Below are positions 1 to 8,403 of a stretch of 64,000 nucleotides of DNA, piece after piece (position 1 is the first letter of the stretch; each line of letters begins with the position of its first letter). The notes under the pieces are model-generated. The model made no database searches and had not been told where the DNA came from. It saw nothing but the letters and a program-made list of their open reading frames with translations. The translations under genes and the position numbers were made by a program. Source of the stretch: Cloacibacterium normanense (GTDB lineage Bacteria; Bacteroidota; Bacteroidia; Flavobacteriales; Weeksellaceae). Where the stretch lies: the NCBI RefSeq assembly GCF_002943105.1, contig NZ_PTPZ01000003.1, forward strand, positions 62,001-126,000. Direction: 5' to 3'.

Positions 1-704
1 CAGATTGGGCTTATCAAAAAGAATTAGATAAAGTAGGAAAGAAAGTCGACAAAAAAGAGTGGGGAATGACTCCTCAAACGGTAAATGCTTACTACAACCC
101 AGTAAATAACGAAATCGTTTTTCCAGCTGCGATTTTACAAGCGCCTTTCTTTGATTTCAAAGCAGATCCTGCCGTGAATTTTGGAGGAATCGGAGCGGTA
201 ATTGGTCACGAAATTTCTCACGGTTTTGATGATTCTGGTGCGATGTTCGATGGAGATGGAAACCTTAAAAATTGGTGGACTGATGCTGATAAAAAGAACT
301 TCGAAGAAGCGACTAAAAAATTAGCAGAACAATACAGCAAATATGAGCCAGTAAAAGGAACTTTCGTAAATGGTTTATTTACCAATGGCGAAAATATTGC
401 AGATTTAGGTGGAGTTGCTATTGCTTATGACGCACTACAAATGTACCTTAAAGACAAAGGAAATCCAGGATTAATCAGTGGTTACAACCAAGATCAAAGA
501 TTTTTCTTAAGTTGGGGAACCATTTGGAGAACTAAATCTACAGAAAAATACATGATTAATCAGGTGAAAACAGATCCGCATTCACCAGGTTTATACAGAG
601 CTTTTGGTCCGTTGGTAAATGTAGAAGCATTCTACAACGCATTCGAAGTGAAAGAAGGTGACCAACATTATAAAAAACCAGAAGAAAGAATTAAAATCTG
701 GTAA
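1..704 (+). CDS. M13 family zinc metallopeptidase, C-terminal part (5' end outside window)
   Basis: The reading frame is open from the first bases and ends in TAA at 702-704, so this is the C-terminal third of a longer protein. It contains the gluzincin zinc site HEISH (near nt 207-221) and the downstream motif GENIADLGG that supplies the third zinc ligand, both hallmarks of the neprilysin/PepO family (M13). It ends in the family-typical IKIW. Nearly every residue aligns with the C-terminal part of the complete copy that follows at 952, so the two are a tandem duplication. The N-terminus, including any lipoprotein signal, is not visible. Family members are extracytoplasmic oligopeptidases; the substrate is unknown here. 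Confidence 0.93.
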   Translation, partial: DWAYQKELDKVGKKVDKKEWGMTPQTVNAYYNPVNNEIVFPAAILQAPFFDFKADPAVNFGGIGAVIGHEISHGFDDSGAMFDGDGNLKNWWTDADKKNFEEATKKLAEQYSKYEPVKGTFVNGLFTNGENIADLGGVAIAYDALQMYLKDKGNPGLISGYNQDQRFFLSWGTIWRTKSTEKYMINQVKTDPHSPGLYRAFGPLVNVEAFYNAFEVKEGDQHYKKPEERIKIW

Positions 705-735
705 GAAACCAAATTTTTCTCAACATAAAAACCTC

Positions 736-766
736 AAAACCACAGAATTTTCTGTGGTTTTTTATT
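736..766 (+). terminator. Rho-independent terminator after first M13 gene
   Basis: Stem AAACCACAG / CTGTGGTTT followed by a T-run, 32 bp after the stop codon of the upstream peptidase. Confidence 0.8.
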
Positions 767-834
767 ATTTATGAAGTCTATTGAAACAAATTCAAATTTT
801 TATCAACTAATCATAATAAAACTGATGATTTTAT

Positions 835-842
835 TAAATTTG
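835..842 (+). promoter_or_regulatory. Candidate -7 box for second M13 peptidase
   Basis: TAAATTTG fits the Bacteroidota -7 consensus TAnnTTTG. It would give a leader of about 100 nt before the start codon at 952. No clear -33 TTG is present at the usual spacing. Confidence 0.3.
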
Positions 843-951
843 AACAATTAATAATGAACTATATAAGTAATCGCCGTGCTGAAAAATACAAACATCAAAG
901 AATGTTCAGCGATTGCATATGACCTTTAAAAAAAATAATAAATAACTTCAT

Positions 952-2976
952 ATGAAAAAGGAACCTTTTCTAGTGATGGCTGCAGCTGCTGTGCTTACAG
1001 TAAGTTCATGTGCATCACAAAAACAATTACCAGAAAACGGAATTGCTCTTCAATTTATGGATACTTCAGTTCGTCCACAAGATGATTTCTTCACTTATGT
1101 AAACGGAAACTGGGTAAAAACAGTAGAAATTCCTTCGGACAAAGCAAGTTGGGGAAGTTTTAATGAACTTCGTGAGAAAACAGACGAAAACTCTTTAGCC
1201 ATTTTGAATAATATTTTGACAGAGAAATATGCAGAAGGAACTGAAGGCAAAAAAATTCAAGATTTATACTCTTCTTTCATGAATTGGGACAAGAGAAATG
1301 CAAACGGAATTAACCCAATTAAAGCAGATTTAGCAAAAATTGACGCGATAAAAACGGTAGCAGATTTACAAAAATATTTAGTAGAAGCTACACCAAATGG
1401 AGATAATATTTTCTACATGTGGAGAGTAGGAGCAGACCTTAAAGCGTCTAATGATAATGCAATTTATCTTGGCGGTCCAGCTTTAGGTTTAGGAAAAGAT
1501 TACTATCAAAAAGAAAACGAAGCCAATACCAAAACTCTTGCAGAATACACCAAATATGTTTCGAGCATGTTGACTGTTTTGGGGTATCAAAATGCAAATG
1601 AAACTGCAGCTAAAATTGTAGATTTAGAAAAGAGATTGGCTAAAACTTTATTAACCAACGAAGAAGGAAGAGATGCCAATAAGCGTTACAATCCTAAAAC
1701 TGTTTCAGAACTTTCTGGTTTGGTTAAAAATGTAGATTTAGCAGGATATTTAAATCAAGTTGGCGTAAAAACCGATAGAGTAATTCTTGGTGAACTAGGA
1801 TATTTTAAAAACTTTGATGCTTTCGTAAACGAAGCGAATCTTCCATTGTTAAAAGATTACATGAAATACCACATGCTTTCTGGAAACGCAGGAGTTTTAG
1901 ACAAAAAACTAGACGATATGCGTTTTGATTTCTACGGAAAATTCCTTCAAGGTCAAAAAGAACAACGTGCTATGAACAAGCGTGGACTAGAAGTAGTAAA
2001 TGGTATTTTGGGTGAAGCTTTTGGTAAATTATATGTAGAAAAATATTTTCCTGCAGAAGCAAAAGAAGAAATGGTAACCATGGTAGATTATCTTAAAAAA
2101 GCTTACCATGACCATATTTCAAACCTTGATTGGATGAGTGATGAGACTAAAGTGAAAGCATTGGATAAATTATCAAAATTCAAAGTGAAAATCGCTTATC
2201 CAGATAAGTGGGAAGATTATTCTAAATTAACGGTAAGTCCAGATTCATATTTCCAAAACAGACAAAACATCACGACTTGGAATTATGAGAAAAATTTAGA
2301 AAAAATTGGTAAAAAAGTAGATAAAACTAAATGGGGAATGACTCCTCAAACCGTAAACGCATATTACAGTGCTTCTAATAACGAAATCGTTTTCCCTGCT
2401 GGAATTTTACAAGCGCCTTTCTTTGATTTCAAAGCAGATCCTGCAGTAAATTTTGGAGGAATTGGAGCGGTAATCGGTCACGAAATTTCTCACGGATTTG
2501 ACGATGGTGGTTCTAGATTTGACGGAGATGGAAATCTTAACAATTGGTGGACAGACGAAGACAGAAAGAAATTTGAAGCCGCTACTGCGAAGTTAGATGC
2601 TCAATATTCTGCTTACGAACCGGTAAAAGGAAGTTTCGTAAACGGTAAATTTACCATGGGCGAAAATATTGCAGATTTAGGTGGTGTAAATATTGCTTTT
2701 GATGCACTTCAAATGTATCTTAAAGACAAAGGAAATCCAGGTAAAATCAGTGGATTTGACCAAAATCAAAGATTTTTCTTAAGTTGGGCAACTGTTTGGA
2801 GAACCAAAGGAACTGAGAAATTCTACATCAACCAAGTGAAAACAGATTCGCATTCTCCAGGAATGTACAGAGCATTTGGTCCGCTGGTAAACACAGAAGC
2901 TTGGTATAAAGCATTTGGAGTAAAAGAAGGAGACAAACATTACAAAAAACCAGAAGACAGAATTAAAATCTGGTAA
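952..2976 (+). CDS. M13 family zinc metallopeptidase, lipoprotein (PepO/neprilysin-like)
   Basis: A 674-residue protein of normal length for bacterial M13 peptidases. The N-terminus is a lipoprotein signal with Cys20 after VSS, so the enzyme should be anchored in an envelope membrane and cut peptides outside the cytoplasm. The N-terminal helical M13_N domain (about 35-420) precedes the catalytic domain with HEISH near residue 510 and GENIAD near residue 570, which provide the two zinc histidines, the catalytic glutamate and the third zinc ligand. It is the second of two tandem paralogues and has its own upstream region after a terminator, so it is probably transcribed separately. Specificity cannot be read from the sequence. 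Confidence 0.95.
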   Translation: MKKEPFLVMAAAAVLTVSSCASQKQLPENGIALQFMDTSVRPQDDFFTYVNGNWVKTVEIPSDKASWGSFNELREKTDENSLAILNNILTEKYAEGTEGKKIQDLYSSFMNWDKRNANGINPIKADLAKIDAIKTVADLQKYLVEATPNGDNIFYMWRVGADLKASNDNAIYLGGPALGLGKDYYQKENEANTKTLAEYTKYVSSMLTVLGYQNANETAAKIVDLEKRLAKTLLTNEEGRDANKRYNPKTVSELSGLVKNVDLAGYLNQVGVKTDRVILGELGYFKNFDAFVNEANLPLLKDYMKYHMLSGNAGVLDKKLDDMRFDFYGKFLQGQKEQRAMNKRGLEVVNGILGEAFGKLYVEKYFPAEAKEEMVTMVDYLKKAYHDHISNLDWMSDETKVKALDKLSKFKVKIAYPDKWEDYSKLTVSPDSYFQNRQNITTWNYEKNLEKIGKKVDKTKWGMTPQTVNAYYSASNNEIVFPAGILQAPFFDFKADPAVNFGGIGAVIGHEISHGFDDGGSRFDGDGNLNNWWTDEDRKKFEAATAKLDAQYSAYEPVKGSFVNGKFTMGENIADLGGVNIAFDALQMYLKDKGNPGKISGFDQNQRFFLSWATVWRTKGTEKFYINQVKTDSHSPGMYRAFGPLVNTEAWYKAFGVKEGDKHYKKPEDRIKIW

Positions 2977-3021
2977 AAGTATAAAGTAGGGATTGAGAAG
3001 CTTCATCCTGCTTTCGCTACT

Positions 3022-3060
3022 CGCTTTTTTCTGCGGCGGCGAAGCCGCCGCAAAAAGAGC
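3022..3060. repeat. GC-rich palindromic intergenic element
   Basis: GCGGCGGC, a GAA loop, and GCCGCCGC (3033-3051), extended by a T-rich/A-rich flank ending in GC on each side. It is a G+C island in an AT-rich spacer and looks like a dispersed REP-type palindrome. A separate terminator follows it. Confidence 0.6.
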
Positions 3061-3087
3061 TCAAACATACCTCTCAATCAGGGCTAT

Positions 3088-3117
3088 AAAACCACCGAAA
3101 TTTCGGCGGTTTTTTTA
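3088..3117 (+). terminator. Rho-independent terminator after second M13 gene
   Basis: ACCACCGAAA / TTTCGGCGGT stem with one mismatch, followed by seven T residues. Confidence 0.8.
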
Positions 3118-3133
3118 TTCTGACGAAAAAAAT

Positions 3134-3141
3134 TATATTTG
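3134..3141 (+). promoter_or_regulatory. Candidate -7 box for the 197-aa membrane protein
   Basis: TATATTTG matches TAnnTTTG and lies 25 bp before the ATG at 3167. Confidence 0.4.
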
Positions 3142-3166
3142 AAATATTAAAAAAAAGAATTCTCTC

Positions 3167-3760
3167 ATGAAAAATCTTGAAAATCTTCAAACGTATTTGC
3201 CTTTAGGGTATTTATATTTAGTCATTCTTGGAATTATTAAAGAGAGTATTCATTTTTTTCAATTGGGGATTAATATTTTGAAATATTCCACCTTGATGGA
3301 CGTTCTTTTGAGTCCCATTGCAGATTTAATGTCTCATCCACTGATTTTTGTATTATTCATTGTGTTTATTGGAAGCTATTACGGTTTTCTAAAGTATGTT
3401 TACAATTCAAAAAATGAAAAATTATTCCAAAATTTCATGGGTAAAAATAAGCGCAAAGAAGATTTTACCATCCATGATTTTTACCAAAAAGTAGCAAGTA
3501 TTATGATTTTTACAATGGCTTCCTTTTTTGTGGGAATAGGTTTTGCAGAAGGTAGATTCGAAGCAAATAATGCCATGGAAGGTGATTTAAAATATAATTA
3601 TAAACTCAATTATAACTCTGGAGAATCAGAAGTAGTTCACTTGGTCGATAACAATAGTGTCTATTATTTTTATTTTTCAAAAGGGAATAAAAACATAAAA
3701 ATAGCGCCAGTTGGAACCGTCAAAAATCTAGAAATCATAAAAAATAAAAGATTAGAATAA
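3167..3760 (+). CDS. Hypothetical membrane protein
   Basis: I do not recognise the family of this 197-residue protein. It shows three hydrophobic segments (about residues 14-34, 60-82 and 106-128), a lysine-rich loop between the second and third, and a polar C-terminal domain of about 65 residues that probably lies outside the cytoplasm. It stands alone between two terminators with its own TATATTTG-type promoter. The start codon ATG at 3167 is the first in frame and is consistent with the promoter distance. Function unknown. Confidence 0.75.
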   Translation: MKNLENLQTYLPLGYLYLVILGIIKESIHFFQLGINILKYSTLMDVLLSPIADLMSHPLIFVLFIVFIGSYYGFLKYVYNSKNEKLFQNFMGKNKRKEDFTIHDFYQKVASIMIFTMASFFVGIGFAEGRFEANNAMEGDLKYNYKLNYNSGESEVVHLVDNNSVYYFYFSKGNKNIKIAPVGTVKNLEIIKNKRLE

Positions 3761-3764
3761 TCAG

Positions 3765-3791
3765 AAACCACCGAATTTTCGGTGGTTTTTT
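3765..3791 (+). terminator. Rho-independent terminator
   Basis: AAACCACCGAA / TTCGGTGGTTT stem with T-run directly after the stop codon at 3760. Confidence 0.85.
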
Positions 3792-3794
3792 GTT

Positions 3795-3840
3795 CCCCTC
3801 TTTTAGAGGGGTGGCAAAATTTGACAAAATTTTGACGAGG
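3795..3840. repeat. Short palindromic intergenic repeat (CCCCTC...GAGGGG type)
   Basis: CCCCTC-TTTTA-GAGGGG followed by TGGCA and an AAAATTT-containing tail. Related small palindromes sit at 18949-18963 (CCCTCT/AGAGGG then GCAACC) and near 19063-19079 (CTCTCCT/GGAGAG then CACC), so this appears to be a dispersed family. Confidence 0.5.
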
Positions 3841-3871
3841 TGTTGCTTCTTATTTTTATAAATTTACAACT

Positions 3872-4702
3872 ATGAAATTTACCGTAGAAAAAAATATCGT
3901 TTTAGAAAATCCTGCAACCAAATCTTTTTTGGTAGATGCTTTTGTTTCAGAAAAAGAAGGGAAATTACCACTCGTAATTTTTGCTCATGGTTACAAAGGT
4001 TATAAAGATTGGGGCGCTTGGAATTTGATGGCGGAAAAGTTTGCTAAAAACGGATTTTATTTCGTAAAATTTAATTTCTCGCACAATGGAACTTCGCTTG
4101 AGCATCCAAGTGATTTTGCAGATTTAGAAAGTTTCGCACAAAATAATTATTCTAAGGAATTGAGCGATTTAAATTTCGTAATAGAATATTTTAGCCAAGA
4201 TAATCGAGTAGATGCAGAAAATATAACCTTAATCGGACATTCTAGAGGTGGCGGTATTTCCATTGTTTCTGCCTCTGAAAATTATAAAATCAAAAACCTC
4301 ATCACATTAGCAAGTGTAAACACGCTGAATAGATTTCCCGTTGGTGAAAAATTAGAAGAATGGAAAAATCAAGGCGTTTATTACAATTACAACAGCCGAA
4401 CCAAGCAACAAATGCCTCATCATATTAAGTTTTTAGAAGATTACTTAGCAAACGAAGATAGATTTTCTGTAGAAAATGCTGCTAAAAATTTTAAAGGAAA
4501 TTTCTTAATTATTCACGGTTCAGAAGATGAAGCAGTTCCGTTTTCTGCTGCCAAAAATTTACATTCTTGGGCAGGAAACTCAGAATTAATTCTGGTGGAA
4601 AAAGGCAATCATACTTTCGGAGCCAAAGAACCTTGGTTAGATTTTAAATTACCTACTTTGCTGAATGCTGTAGTGAATGATTGTATTAAATTTTTGAAAT
4701 AA
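3872..4702 (+). CDS. Alpha/beta hydrolase (serine hydrolase of prolyl-oligopeptidase/dienelactone type)
   Basis: A 276-residue cytosolic protein without signal peptide. The oxyanion segment FAHGYKG lies near residue 40, the nucleophile elbow GHSRGG puts the serine near residue 124, the aspartate is probably in HGSEDEAVP (about 219) and the histidine in KGNHTFG (about 248), so the catalytic triad looks complete. Family members hydrolyse esters or short acyl compounds; the substrate is unknown. It is a single gene convergent with the lipoprotein gene downstream. ATG at 3872 is well placed 60 bp after a repeat element. Confidence 0.85.
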   Translation: MKFTVEKNIVLENPATKSFLVDAFVSEKEGKLPLVIFAHGYKGYKDWGAWNLMAEKFAKNGFYFVKFNFSHNGTSLEHPSDFADLESFAQNNYSKELSDLNFVIEYFSQDNRVDAENITLIGHSRGGGISIVSASENYKIKNLITLASVNTLNRFPVGEKLEEWKNQGVYYNYNSRTKQQMPHHIKFLEDYLANEDRFSVENAAKNFKGNFLIIHGSEDEAVPFSAAKNLHSWAGNSELILVEKGNHTFGAKEPWLDFKLPTLLNAVVNDCIKFLK

Positions 4703-4738
4703 AAAACTTCGCCAAAGTTTAAAACTTTGGCGAAGTTA
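4701..4738 (-). terminator. Terminator for the 4746-5345 lipoprotein gene
   Basis: 16-bp stem (AACTTCGCCAAAGTTT and its complement). The T-run is on the minus strand (A-run 4701-4706), so it serves the minus-strand gene; it may also stop the convergent plus-strand gene. Confidence 0.8.
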
Positions 4739-4745
4739 GAGTCAA

Positions 4746-5345
4746 TTAATTTTTTAAAATGGCATTTTTTTCAATGTCTTTAATTATTTTCTTCAAATTC
4801 TTTTTAGATAAAGTCTCTGAAGTATAATGAAAACTTGGCCCTTTTGTTTTTTCTTCGCGAGTTTGTAAAGAACTTGCTTTTTGCAAATAAATCTTTTTCA
4901 TTTTTTTGATGTCATAAACTTCTATGATTGCAAAAGCTTCATTACTTGCATATCTTGTTTGTTCAGTAGGCTCTATTAATGAAAGATTATTCCTCACTTT
5001 TTTAGTATAAATGTTTACTAAATAATCAAAATCTGTAGCGTTTTTGAGTTGTTCAATTTCTTCTATTTCAGGAGAAAAAGATATTTTACCAGCTATTAAA
5101 TTTTCGCTTCTTGCCTTTTCTAAAGTGTATGAGTTTCCTTTTGATAATTCATTGAATTTTTCAAAAATTTTCTTATTCAGTTCATCTCTATCATAAGAAT
5201 TTAAATCTGTATAGATATTATTGATGAGCCATTTTTTATTTTGTTCAAAAACTAAATTTCTGCTATATCCATTATAATCTTGTTTAATATTTACAATACA
5301 ACTTTGTAATAATAAAATCGTAAGTAGTGCTATTATTTTTTTCAT
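4746..5345 (-). CDS. Hypothetical lipoprotein
   Basis: I chose the ATG at 5345, which gives MKKIIALLTILLLQSC, a clean type II signal peptide with Cys at residue 16. A longer frame from 5372 would overlap the upstream flavin reductase gene. The mature protein (about 184 residues) is lysine-rich and mixed alpha/beta, with a motif like that of lipoproteins that sense or assemble in the outer membrane, but I recognise no family. It begins 5 bp after the stop codon of the flavin reductase gene, so the two are likely co-transcribed. Confidence 0.75.
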   Translation of the reverse strand: MKKIIALLTILLLQSCIVNIKQDYNGYSRNLVFEQNKKWLINNIYTDLNSYDRDELNKKIFEKFNELSKGNSYTLEKARSENLIAGKISFSPEIEEIEQLKNATDFDYLVNIYTKKVRNNLSLIEPTEQTRYASNEAFAIIEVYDIKKMKKIYLQKASSLQTREEKTKGPSFHYTSETLSKKNLKKIIKDIEKNAILKN

Positions 5346-5350
5346 AATTT

Positions 5351-6172
5351 TTATTGAGTTAAAACTTTCCAAGCTTCCTCTATTTTGCCTTCTAAAAGCA
5401 GTTTTTGCGCTTCTAGATGTAAATTTTCATCTGCGGAGAAATTTCCTTCTGGGAGTTGTTCTACATTCGCCAACATTCCTAAATCATTTCCTGTAAAAAT
5501 GCTTGAATGTTTAATTTCTGAAGGCAATTGATCAAAGCCAATTCCTTTGGTAACCAATGGTTTTGGAACTTCGAACAGTGTTTCTGCAGTTGTTCTTCCG
5601 TACCAATTTCCGCCCAATCTAGAAACCAAATCTAGTTTTTTCTGATCTAGGTTTCCTTCTTCATTTAAAAACTCTTCTTTAATATGAATTTTTAAAACTT
5701 CGCAGATGACTAAATTTCCAGCGCCACCTTCGTTTCCAAGTGGTTTTACTTCGATGACTTTGCATTCAAAATTCACTGGTGATTCTGCAATGAGTGGTGG
5801 TTTTACCAATTCTGCTGGTTTTTTAGTTAATCCAGATTTAATAAATTCATCTACACCCGTTTCATATTCTGTAGATGAAAGTGAAACTTGCTGAACCATG
5901 TCAAAATTCACATTTCCGATCACCACTTCTGGAACTTCTAGCACATTATGAAGCGTGTCTTTTGTAGAATTATCTCGAACTCTTCTCGCTGGAGAAAAAA
6001 TCAGAATCGGAGGATTAGAACTGAATAAATTAAAAAAACTAAACGGCGAAAGATTCACATTTCCGTTTTTGTCTATGGTAGAAGCCAATGCAATAGGTCT
6101 TGGAGCAACAGCCGTTTGCAAAATCATTTGCACTTGCATAGGCGACAATTCTGATGGATGGATTGTTTTCAT
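5351..6172 (-). CDS. Flavin reductase family protein (FMN-binding, DIM6/NTAB type)
   Basis: The 273-residue protein has the flavin_reduct domain in the first 200 residues: the opening PRPIALASTIDKNGNVNLSPFS is the classical FMN-binding start of the flavoredoxin branch, followed by GNVNFDMV and a conserved core with EVKPLGNEGG. The C-terminal 60 residues are an extension rich in Glu and Leu that is common in Bacteroidota homologues. It probably reduces FMN or a flavin-linked substrate in the cytoplasm; the partner is unknown. It precedes a small lipoprotein gene in an apparent two-gene operon. Confidence 0.85.
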   Translation of the reverse strand: MKTIHPSELSPMQVQMILQTAVAPRPIALASTIDKNGNVNLSPFSFFNLFSSNPPILIFSPARRVRDNSTKDTLHNVLEVPEVVIGNVNFDMVQQVSLSSTEYETGVDEFIKSGLTKKPAELVKPPLIAESPVNFECKVIEVKPLGNEGGAGNLVICEVLKIHIKEEFLNEEGNLDQKKLDLVSRLGGNWYGRTTAETLFEVPKPLVTKGIGFDQLPSEIKHSSIFTGNDLGMLANVEQLPEGNFSADENLHLEAQKLLLEGKIEEAWKVLTQ

Positions 6173-6263
6173 TTCTATTAATTTCTATTTTAACACATTA
6201 GTCATATTAGAGTTTAGTTTTTTTGAAAATATTTAGAGCACATGAGTTGAAAATCAAAGATTT

Positions 6264-6677
6264 TCATCTAGGTAAATTTTCAAAATTTCTACTAACAAAA
6301 GTTTCCGTTCCTTCGTTATATAAATTGTAAACATTAAAATTAACTAATATAGCTTTAGGAACTTGTAATAAGTTCATATAATTCATGGTTTGTGCCTTAT
6401 GAATATTATGAATGTCATTCACGGATTTTAATTCTAATACGATTAAATTTTCAATTAAAAAATCACATTTTAATTTGCAATCAATTTGTTCTCCTTTATA
6501 ATTAAAAGGAATTTCTAACTCTGATTTGAAACTGATATTTCTTAAAATAAATTCTTTTTCAAGGCATTTATGATATACTGCTTCATACAAACCGGGGCCT
6601 ACTAATTTGTGAACTTCTATACAAGCACCAATAATGTTATAGGTGAGTTCATTTATTATTTTTTGGGTTATTAGCAT
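6264..6677 (-). CDS. GxxExxY protein (PD-(D/E)xK nuclease-like)
   Basis: The 137 residues carry the family signature GPGLYEAVY (residues about 27-35) and the nuclease-like core CDFLIENLIVLELKS, in which Asp, Glu and Lys match the PD-(D/E)xK pattern, followed by KAQTMNYMNLL and a beta strand. The family is widespread and multicopy in Bacteroidota; its role is not established, though nuclease activity is predicted from the fold. It lies directly downstream, in the minus direction, of three 130-bp direct repeats, a type of intergenic sequence often found near these genes. Confidence 0.9.
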   Translation of the reverse strand: MLITQKIINELTYNIIGACIEVHKLVGPGLYEAVYHKCLEKEFILRNISFKSELEIPFNYKGEQIDCKLKCDFLIENLIVLELKSVNDIHNIHKAQTMNYMNLLQVPKAILVNFNVYNLYNEGTETFVSRNFENLPR

Positions 6678-6702
6678 TTTAGTTTTTTTTATTTTTTTTC
6701 AC

Positions 6703-7050
6703 TTTGAAAATATCGTTTTCAAATCCTCATGTGTTCTACATATTCTCAATTATTTATGTATATCTGATGTGACTTATGTGTTAAAATTTTACTTTTCGTG
6801 TTAAATTTAATTGAAAAATTATTTTTTTTTATTTTGAAAATATCGTTTTCAAAGCCTCATGTGTTCTAATTATTTTCAATCATTTTTCTTAATCTGATGT
6901 GACTTATGTGTTAAATTTTTCACTTTGTTAATGACATTAAATGTAAATCATTTATTTTTTCACTTTGAAAATATCTTTTTCGAAGCCTCATGTGTTCTAA
7001 TTATTTTCAATCATTTTTCTTAATCTGATGTGACTTATGTGTTAAATTTT
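6703..7050. repeat. Three imperfect direct repeats of about 130 bp
   Basis: Units begin with TTTGAAAATATC at 6703, 6833 and 6964 (period 130 and 131 bp). Each carries TTTTC.AA.CCTCATGTGTTCTA and then, about 45 bp on, TCTGATGTGACTTATGTG TTAAA. The third unit is cut at the stop codon of the fumarylacetoacetase gene. The stretch 6678-7050 has no gene; it is entirely these repeats. Copies two and three are closer to each other than to the first. Confidence 0.85.
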
Positions 7051-8298
7051 TTATTTTGCTGGCAAAACTTTTCCTCTCACTTCTCCGAAACCTACTCTTA
7101 TTCCGTTTTTTTCAGAGAAACCTCTCATAATGATGGTGTCGTGGTCTTCTATAAATTTTCTTTCAGTTCCATCTGAAAGTTTCAGCGGATTTTGTCCGCG
7201 CCAAGTCAATTCTAGCATTGAACCAAAACTATTCGGTTCACTTCCAGAAATCGTTCCTGAAGCATATAAATCGCCAACTTCCACATTACAACCATTGATG
7301 GTGTGATGTGCCAATTGTTGAGTCATATTCCAGTACATGTATTTGTAATTGCTTTGGCAAATCAAGTTTTCTTCGCCGTTTTCTGGCTGTAAATACACTT
7401 CTAAGTTGATGTCGAAATTTTTATCTCCTTCAAATTTCAGATAATCTAAAACTTCAGGTTCTTGTTTTGGTGATGCAGTTCTAAAGGGTTCTAATGCTTC
7501 TAAAGTCACCACCCAAGGTGAAATAGAAGAACAGAAATTTTTCCCTAAAAACGGACCAAGAGGAACATATTCCCAACTCTGAATGTCTCTTGCACTCCAG
7601 TCGTTGAAAATCACCATTCCGAAAATCGCATCTTCGGCTTTTTGGGTAGAAATGCTTTCGCCAATTTCTGTATTTTTATTCAATACAAAAGCCATTTCTA
7701 ACTCAAAATCTAATTGTTTTGAAGCACCGAAAATTGGTTTTTCTGCATCTGCAGGTTTCATTTGACCTTTTGGTCTGTGAAAATTAATTCCCGAAACCAC
7801 GATAGAAGAAGCGCGACCGTGATAACCTACCGGTAAATGTTTCCAATTCGGGAGCAATGCATTTGCAGGGTCACGAAACATTTTTCCCACATTGGTAGCG
7901 TGTTCTATACTGCTGTAAAAATCAGTGTAATTCTGTACGTGAAGTGGCATCATCATTTGTACTTTATCTAAATCATAGAAACATTCTTCTATGGTTTTTT
8001 CGTCATGAGACAGCGATGAACTTTCTAATAAAAGTTCTTGAATTTTTAAACGAACAGCATTGGTTACCGGTTTTCCGAGTTCTATAAATTCATTGAGCGT
8101 ATACGCTTCGAAAACGTTTTCATTTAACCCTTCTATTTCGTCAAAAAATCCGTAATCGTATAAAGTAGCGAGGTCTATCACCAAATCGCCAATTCTGGTA
8201 CAACAAGCGATGTATTCTCTGTTAAAAACCGCTACACCAAAAGGAATATTATGAATAGAAAAATCTGAATTTTGTGGATAATTTATAAAAGATTTCAT
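7051..8298 (-). CDS. fahA: Fumarylacetoacetase
   Basis: The 415-residue enzyme hydrolyses fumarylacetoacetate to fumarate and acetoacetate, the last step of tyrosine degradation. It shows the N-terminal SH3-like FAH_N region with FGVAVFNR and the catalytic FAH domain with HATNVGKMFR, the metal-binding segment around DFELEMAFV, NDWSARDIQ, and the C-terminal GSEPNSFGSMLELTWRG and HDTIIMRG. Length is normal. It is the distal gene of the minus-strand tyrosine cluster but is separated from HPPD by a terminator, so it has at least partly independent transcription. Confidence 0.95.
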   Translation of the reverse strand: MKSFINYPQNSDFSIHNIPFGVAVFNREYIACCTRIGDLVIDLATLYDYGFFDEIEGLNENVFEAYTLNEFIELGKPVTNAVRLKIQELLLESSSLSHDEKTIEECFYDLDKVQMMMPLHVQNYTDFYSSIEHATNVGKMFRDPANALLPNWKHLPVGYHGRASSIVVSGINFHRPKGQMKPADAEKPIFGASKQLDFELEMAFVLNKNTEIGESISTQKAEDAIFGMVIFNDWSARDIQSWEYVPLGPFLGKNFCSSISPWVVTLEALEPFRTASPKQEPEVLDYLKFEGDKNFDINLEVYLQPENGEENLICQSNYKYMYWNMTQQLAHHTINGCNVEVGDLYASGTISGSEPNSFGSMLELTWRGQNPLKLSDGTERKFIEDHDTIIMRGFSEKNGIRVGFGEVRGKVLPAK

Positions 8299-8322
8299 GT
8301 CTTAAAATTTGTTTTAAAGATA

Positions 8323-8354
8323 TAAAAAAGCCCGAAAATAAAAGAATTTCGGGC
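8323..8354 (-). terminator. Terminator after HPPD
   Basis: GCCCGAAA / TTTCGGGC stem with the T-run on the minus strand, between the HPPD stop and the fumarylacetoacetase start. Confidence 0.75.
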
Positions 8355-8403
8355 AATATTTATGATTTGAAATAAATTCAAAAAGTTTTAAAAGTATATT
8401 TTT

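Noticed and set aside
854-922. A 22-residue open frame ahead of the second M13 peptidase, as a possible leader peptide
   Set aside because: It is short, has no coding character and no regulatory amino-acid run; an imperfect hairpin in the same bases is as good an explanation.
6703-7050. CRISPR array
   Set aside because: Only three units of about 130 bp without short regular spacers, and no cas genes nearby.
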